From: Leucocoprinus leucothites
Taxonomy: Eukaryota; Basidiomycota; Agaricomycetes; Agaricales; Agaricaceae
Length of the DNA stretch: 64,000 nt
Direction: 5' to 3'
Assembly: GCA_013368445.1 (NCBI GenBank)
Contig: JAACJO010000002.1
Location: forward strand, 1,612,001 to 1,676,000
The position numbers and the translations under genes are program-made. The notes under the pieces were generated by a model that worked only from the letters and a program-made list of their open reading frames with translations, made no database searches and was not told the origin of the DNA. Below, piece after piece: positions 1 through 13,923 of the stretch. Every line of letters begins with the position of its first letter. Position 1 is the first letter of the stretch.

Positions 1-105
1 GACACGGTCCGGCAAGTTCCGATGGATTACCGTCCGCTTATGTCAGGTCCGAGCTGAGTGAGGACCTGCACAGTCATCAAGAGCACCGCCAGTCCACCGA
101 GTCTT

Positions 106-2387
<2,282 letters not shown>

Positions 2388-2633
2388 TATTCTGAAGCAT
2401 ATGTTTATTCCCTGTTTATATGTCTATTGGTCGTATTTAATTCGTTCTTGTCGTGTATCACGTCTTGTTGGTATCACCTAGATGTGCAATTGTAGCAACA
2501 CGATCTTCTCAAAGGCACAAAATGATTCTATGGTCAATGTATATCAAACAACAGTGGGCGAGAACGGGACAAAATTACTGTAGCAGTATAAACACTAAAC
2601 AGAGCGTAAAAGTTGAAAGTTCAAGAGGGTCCA

Positions 2634-3505
2634 TTACAAGGAACAGCCCATTTTTAGATGACCGGTAAAATCCTCAGGAGGAGAAGGCGGTCTCGGAGTT
2701 GAAGGGGATGCCGTGGAGGAAGCTGTGGGGGATCTGCTCCGTAAGGACAACGGCTGCTGGGCACCAGCGATCCGGCGAGTCGGTATAGCCCTTCCTAGAA
2801 ACGCAGGGCTATTAGTTACATTGTATACAATCGCGACAGGACTTGGCACTCACCCAGCCGCTTCACTTCATCGTAACCTATCACGCGGATCTTGTCGTAG
2901 GCGGGACTAACAGACGCTCCTTCCTCAATGGCAACGAAGTCAATACGTTTTTGACGAAGAAAGTCGTCATCGAGTTTCCATGGGGCTTCTGGAATGACCT
3001 CGTCGACCCAGCGACAGTGCCTGACTAGCTCGTATCTTTCTTCCTCAGGTATTGTAGGCTCGTAGTTGTATTGTCGAATTGTTTGGTCGGAGAAGACGCC
3101 GACTAGCAGGTGAACCTTGGGAAATGAGAGCTTTGCTTGCCGAAGTTGGAGAGCATGACTGTTAATGGTGTGCATAAACGCATTAACTTTGCTATCAATC
3201 ACGCTTAACAGCATTTCTGTCTGCACTCACCTGGCGGTCAACGGATCGAAACAACCGTCCACATATATCCGGAGGACCTTATTCTCAAACACAGTGAAGC
3301 GGTCCCCGACGACTTTGCCAGCATATTCTTGTATTTGGGTAGCAGTCCATCGTGTGGCCTCTATTTTCTTGCTTGAGGCAGGGCATGGTTCGGGCTCCCA
3401 GACAGTCAAGTTACGAGCATGCAATTCGCTAAGACTTGCGTCTAATGAGAGGTCGCCAGGATTTGAGACGACATCGTAGTCGTCGTCGCTCAATGGTGTA
3501 TCCAT
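2634..3505 (-). CDS. Choline-phosphate cytidylyltransferase-like protein with altered HXGH motif
   Basis: Nucleotidyltransferase of the cytidylyltransferase family, which in its canonical form makes CDP-choline for phosphatidylcholine. Exons are 3505-3231, 3158-2854 and 2794-2634 (246 aa). Family marks are VLRIYVDGCFDP (about residue 79), LRQAKLSFPKVHLLVGV, EERYELVRHCRWVDEVIPEAPW and the IPTRRIAG segment near the RTEGISTS position. The catalytic HXGH motif reads TASH at the exon 1/2 junction (residues 90-93). The final His is kept, the first is Thr as in some family branches (CoaD has TNGH), and Gly is Ser. The protein is shorter than yeast Pct1 (about 420 aa) and ends in a Ser/Pro-rich tail without a membrane-binding amphipathic helix that I can see. 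It may be a diverged paralog rather than the main enzyme. The start codon directly follows a GTTGAAC repeat. Confidence 0.75.
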
Positions 3506-4813
3506 TGTTCAACGTTCAACGTTGAGGTTGAGCTGTGGAAGAAGAAGAAGAAGAAAAAAATGGCTGGGAAGCTGTTAGAGTCAGGGAAGCTAATAACTGT
3601 TAATTCAATAACTTCTTCCACGACGCGACCCTGGAAAGATCGACCCGATTAGGAGACACCGAGTCCTGATTTGGTGTTAGTGTTTGGTGTCAGGCACTTG
3701 GATTCCTTTGAATACTCGGGAGAGTTGGGTTGTGTTTCGACTGCACGATGTATGCAGGTCCTAATAGACGCTCAAGCCAGCTTGGGGCCCTATGGTGGAT
3801 TTCCCTCGATTAATTTACGTGAATGATAGTAGACTGTCTGTCAGGTGCTATCAATGCCACTTATCTTATTCAAAAGCAACTAGCCAAGCACTATTTCGGA
3901 CTCTATGATATGGGGATATGAAGCCTCGGGTGGTACATTCAATTTTTGTCGGACAGACAAACTCAGAAAGCGGCATAGAACCTGCACTGCATTTCCTTTG
4001 GGTTTAACTCATGACTCAGCCAGGCCTGTAACAAGCCCCGAGTCGGATGTTTCTGAATTCTGCTGACTCGAAGTTAGCTTGAATCTCCGCAGACACTCAG
4101 GTATGTGGCGCTCAAGCCGCCATCCATTGTGATCATGAGATTTTGAGCGCTACATTCGATAATTGTGTACCTTATCATCGGCGGTGTAGGAAGAACTAAT
4201 TAGGACTGCCACGAGCTAGTTTCGAGATTTCATGCTCTGATTGCCACAGAGAATTCAATCATCGTTCAACGCCAAGCGGTGCCCACGAGGCTTTCTTCTC
4301 CATTTAATTTGTGACTGCTCGGGCCGGTAATGGATGAAACAGCACGAGTACGTTGTGATATATCAGTAAAAGACACTCAGGGGCATGCTTTGTTCAGCCG
4401 TGACAAACATTATCTCAAGTCTGTTGATTACAGGACTTGCTTTGTGTCCTTTCGAGCAACAGGATGTTTTATTGACAGACATAGCTCGGGCATTTCCGGT
4501 CACGAACCCGAAGCGCACCATATTTCAGGGAGTCTGGAGCTGTTGTGAGACTGGAAGTGAAGACTACCCTTCTGATTAAATAGCCCGGCGGCCGTTCCTT
4601 AGGTTTTATCACGGCGCGGAAATGTCTTTGTGTAAAATGGATTGCGTAGGATTACTAGATATTTTTTTGTATCGTAGTCTGTATCGAGTCTTTGCGTATT
4701 AATAGCGACATTGATATCATAATGCGGCATAACAAAAACGGAATATGTGGGTGGGGGGTTCGGGTATGAGGCCTAGGAGCAGAATCAAGGTCAACGCGGC
4801 GCTGCATAGATGA
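3506..4813. other. Intergenic, no gene seen
   Basis: About 1.3 kb between the divergent side of the cytidylyltransferase gene and the 3' end of the monooxygenase gene. It holds a short GTTCAAC tandem (about 3510-3525) and a GAA-rich run (3538-3556) next to the cytidylyltransferase start, which probably form its promoter and 5' leader. Short open frames around 4330-4580 have no recognisable similarity or splice pattern. Confidence 0.6.
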
Positions 4814-6919
4814 TTAAGTTGTAGCTTTCTTTGTTTCCCCCGAGAAAATACCCAGGAAATACTTATGCAACCAAGGTCGATCTTCCACAATGGCACCCAC
4901 AACCCCATCTGGACGAACAACGACAATACCACACGTCTTTCCCGGAATATACGCATCATAAGCATATCCACTCGAATCCTCCAAAACCACATCAGCAGCC
5001 ATAACATCAGCATTAGGTACTGGCCGACCACGAGGTGTCACAATGACAGAACGCACTGTCCCGGCGGGATAAAGTTTAAAAAGTTTCAGAATAGGCGTTG
5101 GATTTGCCAATTTAGAGAAAATGAGGACAGTGTGATAGTAGGAGCCGAAGATCTGGAATAGGGTGTAGGTGGTCCGGAAGAGGGATGTGGCTGAACGATC
5201 GACTAAATTGGAGGCATCGGGTGCACGATCGCCTGCACGAAGATGGCCATCTACAGAACTTCCGTAAGAATTGACACCAATGTCGTCTTCTTGCTCATCG
5301 GCGAGGTAGTCGGGCATGTAGGGATCATAATCGTCGGCTTCGTATCGAGCTTCGAGTATCCGACGTTCGTCCAGAACAATAGAGCTCCAACGATAGTTGA
5401 CACCGAGTTGCAAGAGACCGGAACCCTTGTCCCAAGCTTTCTCTTCGCCATCTTTGAAGGTTTGTTTAAGCATTTGGGTGGTTTGGTTGAGCATTTCGGT
5501 TACGACAGGAAGGCGTTCTTCAGTGTAAGTTTGTAGGAAGGAGGGTGGCGAAAGTTGTTTGATGACTAGTGCAAGTTTCCAAGCGAGGTTGAAGGAGTCT
5601 TGGATACCAGTGTTCATTCCTTGACCACCTGTTGGGCTATGGACATGCGCCGAGTCTCCAGCAATGAACACGCGATCGACGCCAAACTGATCTACCATCC
5701 GGATGTTGGGTCTGAAAAGTATCAAATAGATCAGTCATGGGTACGAAGGCGTTTGTTCTGAAGGGAGACTAACGTATAGGCAGATATCCACGGACATTCT
5801 TTGAATATGAGGTCCTCGCGATTACCAGTGTGCTCCGTGAAGATTTTTCGTAGTTGGTCTGGATCGTTCGCGAGCTCGGAGTGATTGATGCCCCTGCCCG
5901 CAAGGACAAAATTGAAGAGGCCAGGTTCTTCTGTTCCTCGAAGACTCACCCTATGGATTTTTAAGAAACGTATTTTCTAAAATTAAGAGGAACGGCGTAC
6001 ATGGTGGTGGTGGTATCTCCCCACATATGCCAGTACTAAAGTTTGTAAGATATGAGTTAAAGAGATAAGAAATATAATACTCACCTTTGACGACAATCCC
6101 TCAACTTTGATATCGCCCACCACGAAATTCTCAATATTTCTTGTTTCTCCCACAAAATCAAGCCCTAGCTGCTTTCGTACAACGCCTCTTGCACCATCCG
6201 CTCCAACCATATATTCAAACGAGGCAGTTTCCTCGACTCCTTCAGAATCAGGATCCATACCCCTCACACACAACTTAGCCTCAACATGGTCATCAAGTTG
6301 TGTAAATGACATCAACTCCGTGCCGAATTCAACGGCACATCCGAGTCCGGAGAGAGCAGAGTGGAATATTTTTTCGAGTCGGTCTTGGCCTAACATAACC
6401 GGATTTAACTGTTGTGGTACCGTTGACAATGATTAGAAATGTGCGTTCGACCAGAAATAGAAATGCCGATGTGTCGGCAACGTACATAAGGATTACTTGG
6501 GGTGGGCTCCTGAACTGGGTGCATATCGAATTCCCGGACGGGATTTGGCCCGAGATTGGTGTTGTAGTTGCGTACACGAGGAACGGGAATAGCACGTTTC
6601 AGGACTTTGTCGATAATACCGATGATGGTGAAGAGTTCCAACGAACGTGGCTGCATTACAACATCAGCAGAGAATGGTTTGTTATTTGGCAGACATTTTG
6701 ACCATGATTCCGGCCCCGCGTTGACCTAGACGTGGTCGGGCATTCTTTTCAATGATGCGTACTGGGATGCCATTCTGCAGAAGAGAAATGGCAAGGACTA
6801 GACCCGAAGGGCCTCCTCCAACCTATAGTGTAATATAGATGATCAGAACCGGCCATTTTCAGCATGACCAGACGACGAAAACTCACGATGAGGACTTTTG
6901 CGGCTGGGGCGGTGGCCAT
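4814..6919 (-). CDS. FAD-dependent aromatic monooxygenase (phenol hydroxylase/PheA-TfdB type)
   Basis: Flavoprotein that probably hydroxylates a phenolic or polyketide-like aromatic compound with NAD(P)H and O2. Seven exons: 6919-6887, 6822-6703, 6650-6486, 6408-6085, 6035-6001, 5950-5774 and 5711-4814 (583 aa). The start MATAPAAKVLI runs across the first intron into VGGGPSGLVLAISLLQ, the Rossmann GxGxxG fold. The middle has the DG motif in VGADGARGVVRKQLG. The second FAD motif is IAGDSAHVHSPTGGQGMN, followed by QDSFNLAWKLA. The C-terminal 150 residues have the thioredoxin-like dimerisation domain of phenol hydroxylases, ending in IVVVRPDGVVGAIVED and then a LHKYFLGI segment. The ATG lies 33 nt before the first GT donor. 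The substrate cannot be read from sequence, and no other catabolic gene is adjacent, so a detoxifying or secondary-metabolism role is only an inference. Confidence 0.9.
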
Positions 6920-7392
6920 GGTGGAGAAAAAAGAGGGAGAGGGAAGAGAGTACAAAGAGGTAAGTGGTCGAGAGTTTACGGATTTAAAAGATGATGATTT
7001 GTTCCTAAGGGCGATAGAACCGTTGGGGAAGGGCCTGGACTGCGGGTTGGAAGCACGGTATGATTAAATGGGAGTAAGGTGATCTTGACGATCTGAAAAA
7101 TCATATTGCGGAGATTTGCAGTGGCTGAAACTATGAAAAAGTGTAGGCAACAAGTTGAATTTGCGCCGCCGCGCCTCAGGGACAAAAAGAGTCCACCTCT
7201 GTGTAACGACTCGTGTTAGGGTGAGCGATTAAGAGTATCTTCCGGCCGGACAAGCGTCTACCGGTATACAACCGAGGTTTGTGATCGACGATTACTGCTT
7301 TTGGCCAGGTATATGATCTTTTCTCAGTCCCTCCTGCAACCACTCGTTCTAACGGCAACCAAAGTTCACGTTTTTGCAATGAACGACACGAG
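6920..7392. promoter_or_regulatory. Intergenic: monooxygenase promoter and TMA16 3' region
   Basis: 473 bp upstream of the monooxygenase start (minus strand) and downstream of the TMA16 stop. No further exon with correct splice phases was found. It presumably carries the monooxygenase promoter; I see no clear TATA box. Confidence 0.4.
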
Positions 7393-8095
7393 CTATGACG
7401 TAGTGTCAATCTGCATGCCCTCCTGCTCTGCCCCTTCGCCCTTGATCAAGAGCTGATGTTTCCCTGGCTTGGACACGATGCTATCCTCCGGCTGTTGGCT
7501 GAATATCCGGATGTGCCTTAATTGCTCAACATAGGCAACCTCCTTTTGATCCCATTGTCGAAAGAGGTGCACGTTCACAGGGTGTGTTAAATCAAGAACC
7601 TCTGGGTAACAATCTGTCAGGATAACTTTCAGTGATAGAGAGGGTTATCATCATACCCAATCCAGTCCGATACACTTCCGATTCAACGAGTTTCATATCT
7701 TCTAGCTTTGTCTCTTTCACGCTCTTTGGTCTGCCCTTTCTCCTCGCGGCTTTTTCCTGTTCCAGTTCCTCGTCATGTCGTGCTAGCCAGATATCACGAA
7801 TGAGATTGTGGAGCTCTTCGAGCGATATAACACCATCTTCAGGAAGTGCATGAAAGAAGAAGCCGTAAATGTCAGCTAATACATGATGATCAGTGGTACT
7901 GCATAGAGGCACAGACTCGCAGAGGAGCTCACCCCGAGCATCATGTTTTTGAGACCGTTTTGAAGTCAGATTCCCGAGCCTACCCTTGCGCAGGGCTTTG
8001 CGTGCGAGCTGTGATGCTTTTCTAGATGCGGGATGAAAAACTTTCTCTTTCTTTGTCTTGGACGCGGCGGACTTTGCGGTTTGTGAGGGAGCCAT
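7393..8095 (-). CDS. TMA16: Translation machinery-associated protein 16 (Tma16)
   Basis: Nuclear/nucleolar factor associated with pre-60S ribosomal particles. Exons are 8095-7933, 7875-7657 and 7613-7393 (200 aa). The N terminus KEKVFHPASRKASQLARKAL, GNLTSKRSQKH, the central YGFFFHALPEDG and LHNLIRDIWLARHDEELE, ARRKGRPKS and the C-terminal FRQWDQKEVAYVEQLRHIRI are diagnostic of the Tma16 family. Length agrees with other fungal members (about 180-200 aa). The protein is strongly basic at its N terminus, as expected for an rRNA-binding assembly factor. It is divergent from MZT1 with only 137 bp between start codons. Confidence 0.95.
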
Positions 8096-8232
8096 TGCTG
8101 TGGGTATGAAGCAAGCCTGATGATAACTTTAAAATTCTGAAAGAACAGGCGTGGGAATGATGGGCTAAATATAGTATGTTGCTCTGGACTCGAGGGGTCG
8201 TGTGAGAGTTTTATGAGCTGTTGTTTTCTTCC
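8096..8232. promoter_or_regulatory. Shared promoter between TMA16 and MZT1
   Basis: 137 bp separate the two divergent ATGs (8095 minus, 8233 plus), so both genes must be driven from this segment or from overlapping elements. No TATA box is evident. Confidence 0.5.
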
Positions 8233-8579
8233 ATGTCCACACGTGAAGCAGATCGAATCACATCAGCCCAGCAGACTCTTGACAGTATGTTCCTGGTTTC
8301 TGCATGCTGAGCACCCTGTATATCGTGTACCTTGCAGTTCTTCACGAGATATCCCAGCTGCTGAACACGCAGCTTGATAAGGAGACTCTCGCCACTTGTG
8401 TTGGGATGATTGAAAGTGGCGTTAACCCAGAGGCACTCGCAGTTAGTTTATTCTGCTCATGCCGAGCACAGCAACACTGATGCATGATGGTCGGACGACA
8501 GGCTGTCATTCTTGAACTCCGCCGCGAGAATGCAGCCCTCAGCAAGCAGAACAACAGTAGTTCTGGGAGGACTCGCTAG
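8233..8579 (+). CDS. MZT1: Mitotic-spindle organizing protein 1 (MOZART1)
   Basis: Small subunit that recruits and activates gamma-tubulin complexes at microtubule-organising centres. Three small exons (8233-8284, 8338-8441, 8502-8579) give 77 aa, too split for simple open-frame detection. The product starts [17 protein letters not shown] and continues [18 protein letters not shown], then [19 protein letters not shown] and [11 protein letters not shown]. The [35 protein letters not shown] pattern is that of human and plant MZT1, and the length matches (about 70-82 aa). Introns are 53 and 60 nt with GT-AG ends and phases 1 and 0. It is head-to-head with TMA16. Confidence is high because the whole conserved domain is present without a break. 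Confidence 0.95.
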
Positions 8580-9048
8580 ACTAACTTCTGGACTTGCTCT
8601 TGTATCTATTATCTACATATGGCCCAACAAGGCCCAATAAAGGGCAAGTCTGGCCGTCTCCCACGCTGCCCTATAGTGTGCCTAGCTGGTTGGAGCATTG
8701 CATCAGTGATATGGATGGCGACGAGGTATTAAGTAGGGAACAACGTAGTATAATAAACGAAAATCCAGAAATGCAGGGAGACCATTCCAGGTAATTAGTT
8801 TGGGCGGCTGAAGTGTGATGGTGCTGGTCAGCGGAGTTGATCCAAATTTACTTACGACTACCTGCTTGGCTTTCTCTCCACCACTACTACTTCCTCTCTC
8901 CCCTCTCCCTCCCTCTCCTCCACAACGGCCCCGGTATTCCCTCTTTTACTCTGCAAGTCGCCCTGCTCGTCGTGCTACATTGTATTTCCTCACTCGGCGC
9001 CGCTCTTCTGTCACCCCTCCATAGTAAAACAGCTCCCCCCGACCTCCC
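8580..9048. promoter_or_regulatory. Promoter region of the Zds1-like gene with CT-rich tract
   Basis: 469 bp between the MZT1 stop and the next ATG. Positions about 8871-8935 are almost pure C/T, the pyrimidine block common just upstream of start codons in strongly expressed basidiomycete genes. No gene is seen here. Confidence 0.5.
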
Positions 9049-11932
9049 ATGGCTGCCCGCACCTTACAGCCCTCGGAGTATGAAATTCAACGAGAGGTAG
9101 AGGCTCTACGCGATATTAGGCGCCGCTCTGCGGCCCCCGGTGCCCTCACAATAGACCCAGACCTCCCCAATCAGACCTCGCCCTCCTCTCCAACAGGTAG
9201 AGTTTGGCCCTCCGGATCTGCCACGTCTCCGCGCAGGTCAGCCAGTAATTCATCCGCCAGCTCATACGACAGAAATTCGTCCGATCGCAGCAGCCATGAC
9301 GCACCCAGTGCTGAATCCGAGAACGTTGACACACCCCCTTCCGGCGAGACCGATGATCCTTTCCACCTCTTCTGGGTGCCTGCGAGCGTCCATCCCGAGA
9401 TCGCACCAGCAGAGTTTCGCGCATTTCTGAAGGAACACGCAAGAGCCATTCCACCAGATGGCGCTGAGCTTGGCCGATCAGTCTCCTCTGCCTCCACTTC
9501 TAGCCTCGGTCGCAAGCGCTCGATGCTTAGAAGGCAGTATCAGCCTCATGAAAACGATGGTGTAGAGGAGGAGGAAACTGTTGTTCCTCTCCGTCGCAAT
9601 CGCAGTTACCTCTATAATCCGGTGCCGCTCTCGTTTGACGATCTTCAACGGCTCGAGCAACTGGCTGAGGAGGCATCCGAAAATGACGACTCTTCCAAAC
9701 TACGGACTATGCTCAGGAGAAGCCTTAGTCTTAACCTCTCCCCCTCAGGTTCGCCACATTCCATCAACCTCAAAAACTGCTTTTGCTGATTGTGCTACTT
9801 TAGCTATCGATAGGATGGACAGTGTACCAGAAATGGGAGACGAAGCTGATGTACCTATTATTGTTCCGCCACCTGGACAGATTCTCCGTCGCGCCGCCCG
9901 CACTAAGATCAGAAAGCCGAGTCTTCCTGGAGATGGGGCTGGACACCGATTTAGTAGTACAAGGAGAGGAGCCAGGGCAGCAACATTACCACCAACAGCG
10001 GAGCAACGTAACTCGAGTGACTTCTCTTCGAGTGAACATGGTGACACTTCTGTTGAAGCTGACAACGCCCAGCAACGGCGTCAAACCTTCTCAGACGACG
10101 GCTTTCCAAGTCAGCGGCCAGATTCGTACACTGAAGAGGCTTCATCTATTTTTGATGCCTATGTGCGAGATGAGGACGACACTTTCATTAGTCCTTCCCT
10201 TGTAGTAACGTCATCGCCACCCCCGTCTGCCGACTCCACCGACTTAAAGCCATCACATGAAATACCGCAGATACCAATACTTGAGGTACCGCCTGCACTT
10301 CTGGATGCTCTTGATCCTGTCCTTCATCAACCCCAACCACAACGACTTCTATCACCTCAGCCTTCACTCGAGTCCCAGCAGTCATCTCGGACACCTTCAC
10401 CTTCCGTAGAAGGATCCATTCAAGAGAGCTTGCCCGAGGCTGAGACGCCTTCACCCTCCTCCTCACCTGCCCAGCACCAAACCACGCCAGCGATACAGGA
10501 ATCTCAGGAGCCTCCTTCCCAGTCTCAATACCCTCCTCAAATATACCAACCCCAGCCTCCTGCTCCCTCGAAGCCTCTTCGAAAGGACAAGAAAGGGCTC
10601 TTCGGGAAATGGGGCAGCGACAAATCAAGCAAAAAGTCCAAGGAGCCTAAAGACAAGGAAAAGGAGCGACCGGAAAGGGAAAAAGAAAAAGAAACCGGGT
10701 TTTTCGGCTCCTTATTCGGACAGAAGAAGAAGCAGGATACCGATTCCGCTCCCTCGATGGTTGGCGGCAATGTTGGGCGCGAGGCAGCTCAGGCACTACT
10801 CGGCACATCCAAGTCGTCCAAGAACTATGTTCCACCTTCATCTCCTGGGCTAGCTCCAGGGGCCAACCCCTATGCTCGTTACCCAATTCATGTGGAGCGT
10901 GCTATCTACAGGCTGAGCCATATCAAGCTCGCAAATCCTCGGCGACCTCTATATGAACAGGTTCTGATCAGTAATTTGATGTTCTGGTATCTTGGCGTTA
11001 TCAACAAAACCCCAAATCCAACGCCTGTGGTGCAAGCTCAACCTAATGGTACACCAGGACTGGGGGCGGAAAATCCAGGAGAGGGAAATCAGCAAAACGC
11101 TGAAGAAGCTGAGGAAGAGCAGAGGGAGAGGGAACAGAGGGAGCAGGAACAGAGGGAACGGGAGAGAGCAGAAAAGGAGAGATTAGAAAGAGAGAGGGAG
11201 ATGGAGATGAAGAAGAAAGAGTCTGGTAAACGGGGGTCACTGACGAAACAGCCTGCAGGTGGGAGCGGTGGGCGACGTGCAGAGATGCCTGTCAGGGGGC
11301 CACAATATGAGATGCAACATCGAGTAATGGAACAGGAGTACGGTAATTATAATATGCAGTCGAATCAACAGGTGGGGTGGGCATCGGCCAATGGGCAGCC
11401 CCATCCTCGACAGCAGCCCCAGCAGTACTCGAGTTCATCACCCAAATCCGGTTCACCGCAACCCATGCAACCTGAGCATCCGTATCATAATAGTCAGCAA
11501 CAAGCTCAACGATTGCCCCCAGGTGCGATGCCACCCGTGGATCAGACTCAAACATGGATATCCCAAAACAATCACCAACGGGCGCGGAATCCTTCACCGC
11601 AGCGATCACGAACTCCACCACAGAACCCCATGAATCCTCCACCTGTACACCGTCAAGCACCATCGCTACCACAAGACGGGTTCGCCGGAGCAGGACTGGG
11701 AGGAGGGCGGGGTCCTAGTCGTTCGTTATCAGCCAATGCTGTTCCTGTGCCGCAAGCGAACGGTGCTGCTAAATTGCGAAAAGGATCAAGCGCCCATGCA
11801 ATTTCTCCGAGCCCGCAGCCACAAGCGAGACGGCCGCGGTCGAGTGAGGGACCTAAGGTTGATTTTGATGGCATGGGCGAGGAGGAGGATATGCCACTGG
11901 CGGCTCTGAAACAACAACGGCGTGTCGTGTAA
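9049..11932 (+). CDS. Zds1-like protein (PP2A-Cdc55 regulator family)
   Basis: Large, mostly disordered regulator. In yeast the Zds proteins bind PP2A-Cdc55 and act in mitotic timing and polarity. Exons are 9049-9748 and 9804-11932 (942 aa). Two conserved islands support the call: FHLFWVPASVHPEIAPAEF (about residue 102) and HVERAIYRLSHIKLANPRRP followed by LYEQVLISNLMFWYLGVIN (residues about 603-640), the latter resembling the Zds C-terminal domain. The rest is Ser/Pro/Gln-rich. A Lys/Glu-rich block with KKGLFGKWGSDKSSKK and ETGFFGSLFGQKKK lies just before the second island, and an ERERAEKERLERERE charged helix follows it. The N-terminal island and the position of the C-terminal island well before the end differ from yeast, so this is a family-level assignment. 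Confidence 0.7.
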
Positions 11933-12725
11933 AATAATTGTTCGTGGTGGACTTTTTACTGGGACATTTAGGTTTGTGTAGAGGTGTCCTGGCAATGGAT
12001 TTTCCCCGCGCTTGTTGTTGCTGTGGCACTCTTTCTTTTTCCGTTTCATTACTCTTCTATTTAGACATTGTGCTTTAATCCGGAACTGAACGCTTATCAT
12101 TGTGAAAATATCATTGTTCTTTCGTCTCTCTTTCCTTGACAACTCTGCTTTCCTCTTCCAACCTCTCACTACTTTCGCTTTAGTTCTGAATCACTCTTTC
12201 TTCCGATTTCAGCTATTGGGCTCTTAGCGCCATCACTGTGTTTGAGTATCCCCGTTGACGATGTCCGAGTATTTTACTCCCACTATCGGTCGTTTCACAT
12301 TCGATAGCTAGTCTATGAAGACGGTTTGTCGTACATCATCACTACCCCGCGTTCGAAATCTACAATTGTATTCTTATCCGCCCCAAGTATCGGGCTTGTC
12401 TCGGCGTCTGATAGTGGACAACATGTGAACGAGCTCGAGACAGCGTAATTCTTTGTGCTGCAGTTGTGCAATATTACATTATGAGTTGGAGGAGGTTGGA
12501 GGGTTGCGAGAGCCAAGGGTACTGACGACACCTGCGGATTGATGGCATTCACGTGGTCATCAATTGCGCTGGTGAACGGGATGAGATACCCACTTTGTGA
12601 TCGTCTCCATCCTTTCAAACAGCGGTTTTCGTTATACCGGTGCCGGTACGAGTGATTGTCCGGTGAGTATCTGTAGCTTGATCAAGGGCGCGAAGGAAGA
12701 GCTAATCGCGGCGTTTATATCAGAA
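11933..12725. other. Intergenic, no supported gene
   Basis: 793 bp containing the Zds-like 3' region (pyrimidine-rich plus strand, about 12020-12180) and the ARPC2 promoter. An open frame on the minus strand (12618-12313, 101 codons) has no recognisable domain and no start context of note; I do not call it. Confidence 0.5.
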
Positions 12726-13923
12726 ATGATTCTGCTTGAAGTAAGCGTAACTATCTGGCACCCCTGTCCGTTGGCTCAATGAACGCGAAATGACGGTAGC
12801 CGCACAATACGATTATTCAACAAACCCTCCTGGACAAGCTCACAAAGTGTGCTTTCTGCTGATCGATAACAATGATGCTGTTGCTGACGGTCACCGGGTT
12901 AGGCCTTCGTCACTGGATGTGCAGTTTGTCGATTTCGATGGTGTGCGCTTTCATCTCACGTCTGGAGAGAAAAAGACTGTGTTGGTGCTGTCTATGAACA
13001 TCAGATGTTGGGATGAGTTAGCGAGGTATGGTGCTGTGGATATCTTGAAGAGGGAGTATGGAGCGTTGTTGTTGGATCAGCCTGAGCAGGATTACAATGT
13101 CAGTCTTACGATTGACCTTGAACAAGTCCCTCAGGATGCTGGTGAGTGATTGTGGTAATCTGTTTGGATATGGGTAGTGATGAAAGGTTTGCAGAATCTA
13201 GGGATGCTTTTGTTATGTCTATCGCGCACTTGAAAAGGAATGCACTCTCGGCACCTTTTGAGAGGGCTTTTTCAGAGCAAAAGGCTTTAGAGTCTTCGGG
13301 TGGTCAGGGAGAGCTGATGCAGATCCATTATCGAGATGAGGAAGCCATCTTTGTGCAGGCTTCACCTGATCGAGTTACGGTTATTTTCTCGACTATATTC
13401 AGAGAAGAGACCGATCGTATATTCGGAAAGGTGTTTTTGCAGGTATGCGATCTATTTTGCTTCCCTGGCTTGGGATCTTAATGACTGTGTTTGGAATAGG
13501 AATTTGTCGATGCGAGGAGACAACCCTCGATTCAGAATGCTCCGCAGGTTTTGTACACGAATCGGGAACCTCCTTTGGAGATCCGACATGTCGCGGGCTT
13601 GAGAAACAGTGAAGATGCGGGATATGTCACATTTGTGTTGTTTCCTCGTCATTTTGAGAAACCGGACGTGGCGGCGGCTACGATTTCTCATATTCAGCTG
13701 TTCCGTGATTATTTGCATTATCATATCAAGTGTTCGAAGGCATATATGCATTCGAGGATGAGGGCTAGGGTGTCAGAGTTTCAGAAGGTGTTGAATAGGG
13801 CGAAGACGGAGGTGGCTACTGGGGAGAGAAAGACTGTTAGGTACGTTTCTTTTGTTTTAGGGTGGATTTGGATCTAATGGATTTTGCGGTTGTTGCAGTG
13901 GGAGAACTCTGGTCACCCGGTGA
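12726..13923 (+). CDS. ARPC2: Arp2/3 complex subunit 2 (ARPC2, p34)
   Basis: Scaffold subunit of the actin-nucleating Arp2/3 complex, which drives branched actin at endocytic patches. Six exons: 12726-12740, 12800-12846, 12903-13141, 13195-13442, 13500-13840 and 13899-13923 (304 aa). It begins MILLE, then HNTIIQQTLLDKL, SSLDVQFVDFDGVRFHL, the core VTVIFSTIFREETDRIFGK, EFVDARRQPSIQNAPQVLY, YVTFVLFPRHFEKPD and IQLFRDYLHYHIKCSKAYMH followed by SRMRARVSEFQKVLNRAK. This is continuous family similarity over the whole length. The first exon is only 15 nt and the last only 25 nt, so automated models may lose both ends. Length fits the family (about 300 aa). Confidence 0.96.

Noticed and set aside
12313..12618. 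101-codon minus-strand frame before ARPC2
   Set aside because: No recognisable domain or splice partner; it falls in the likely ARPC2 promoter.
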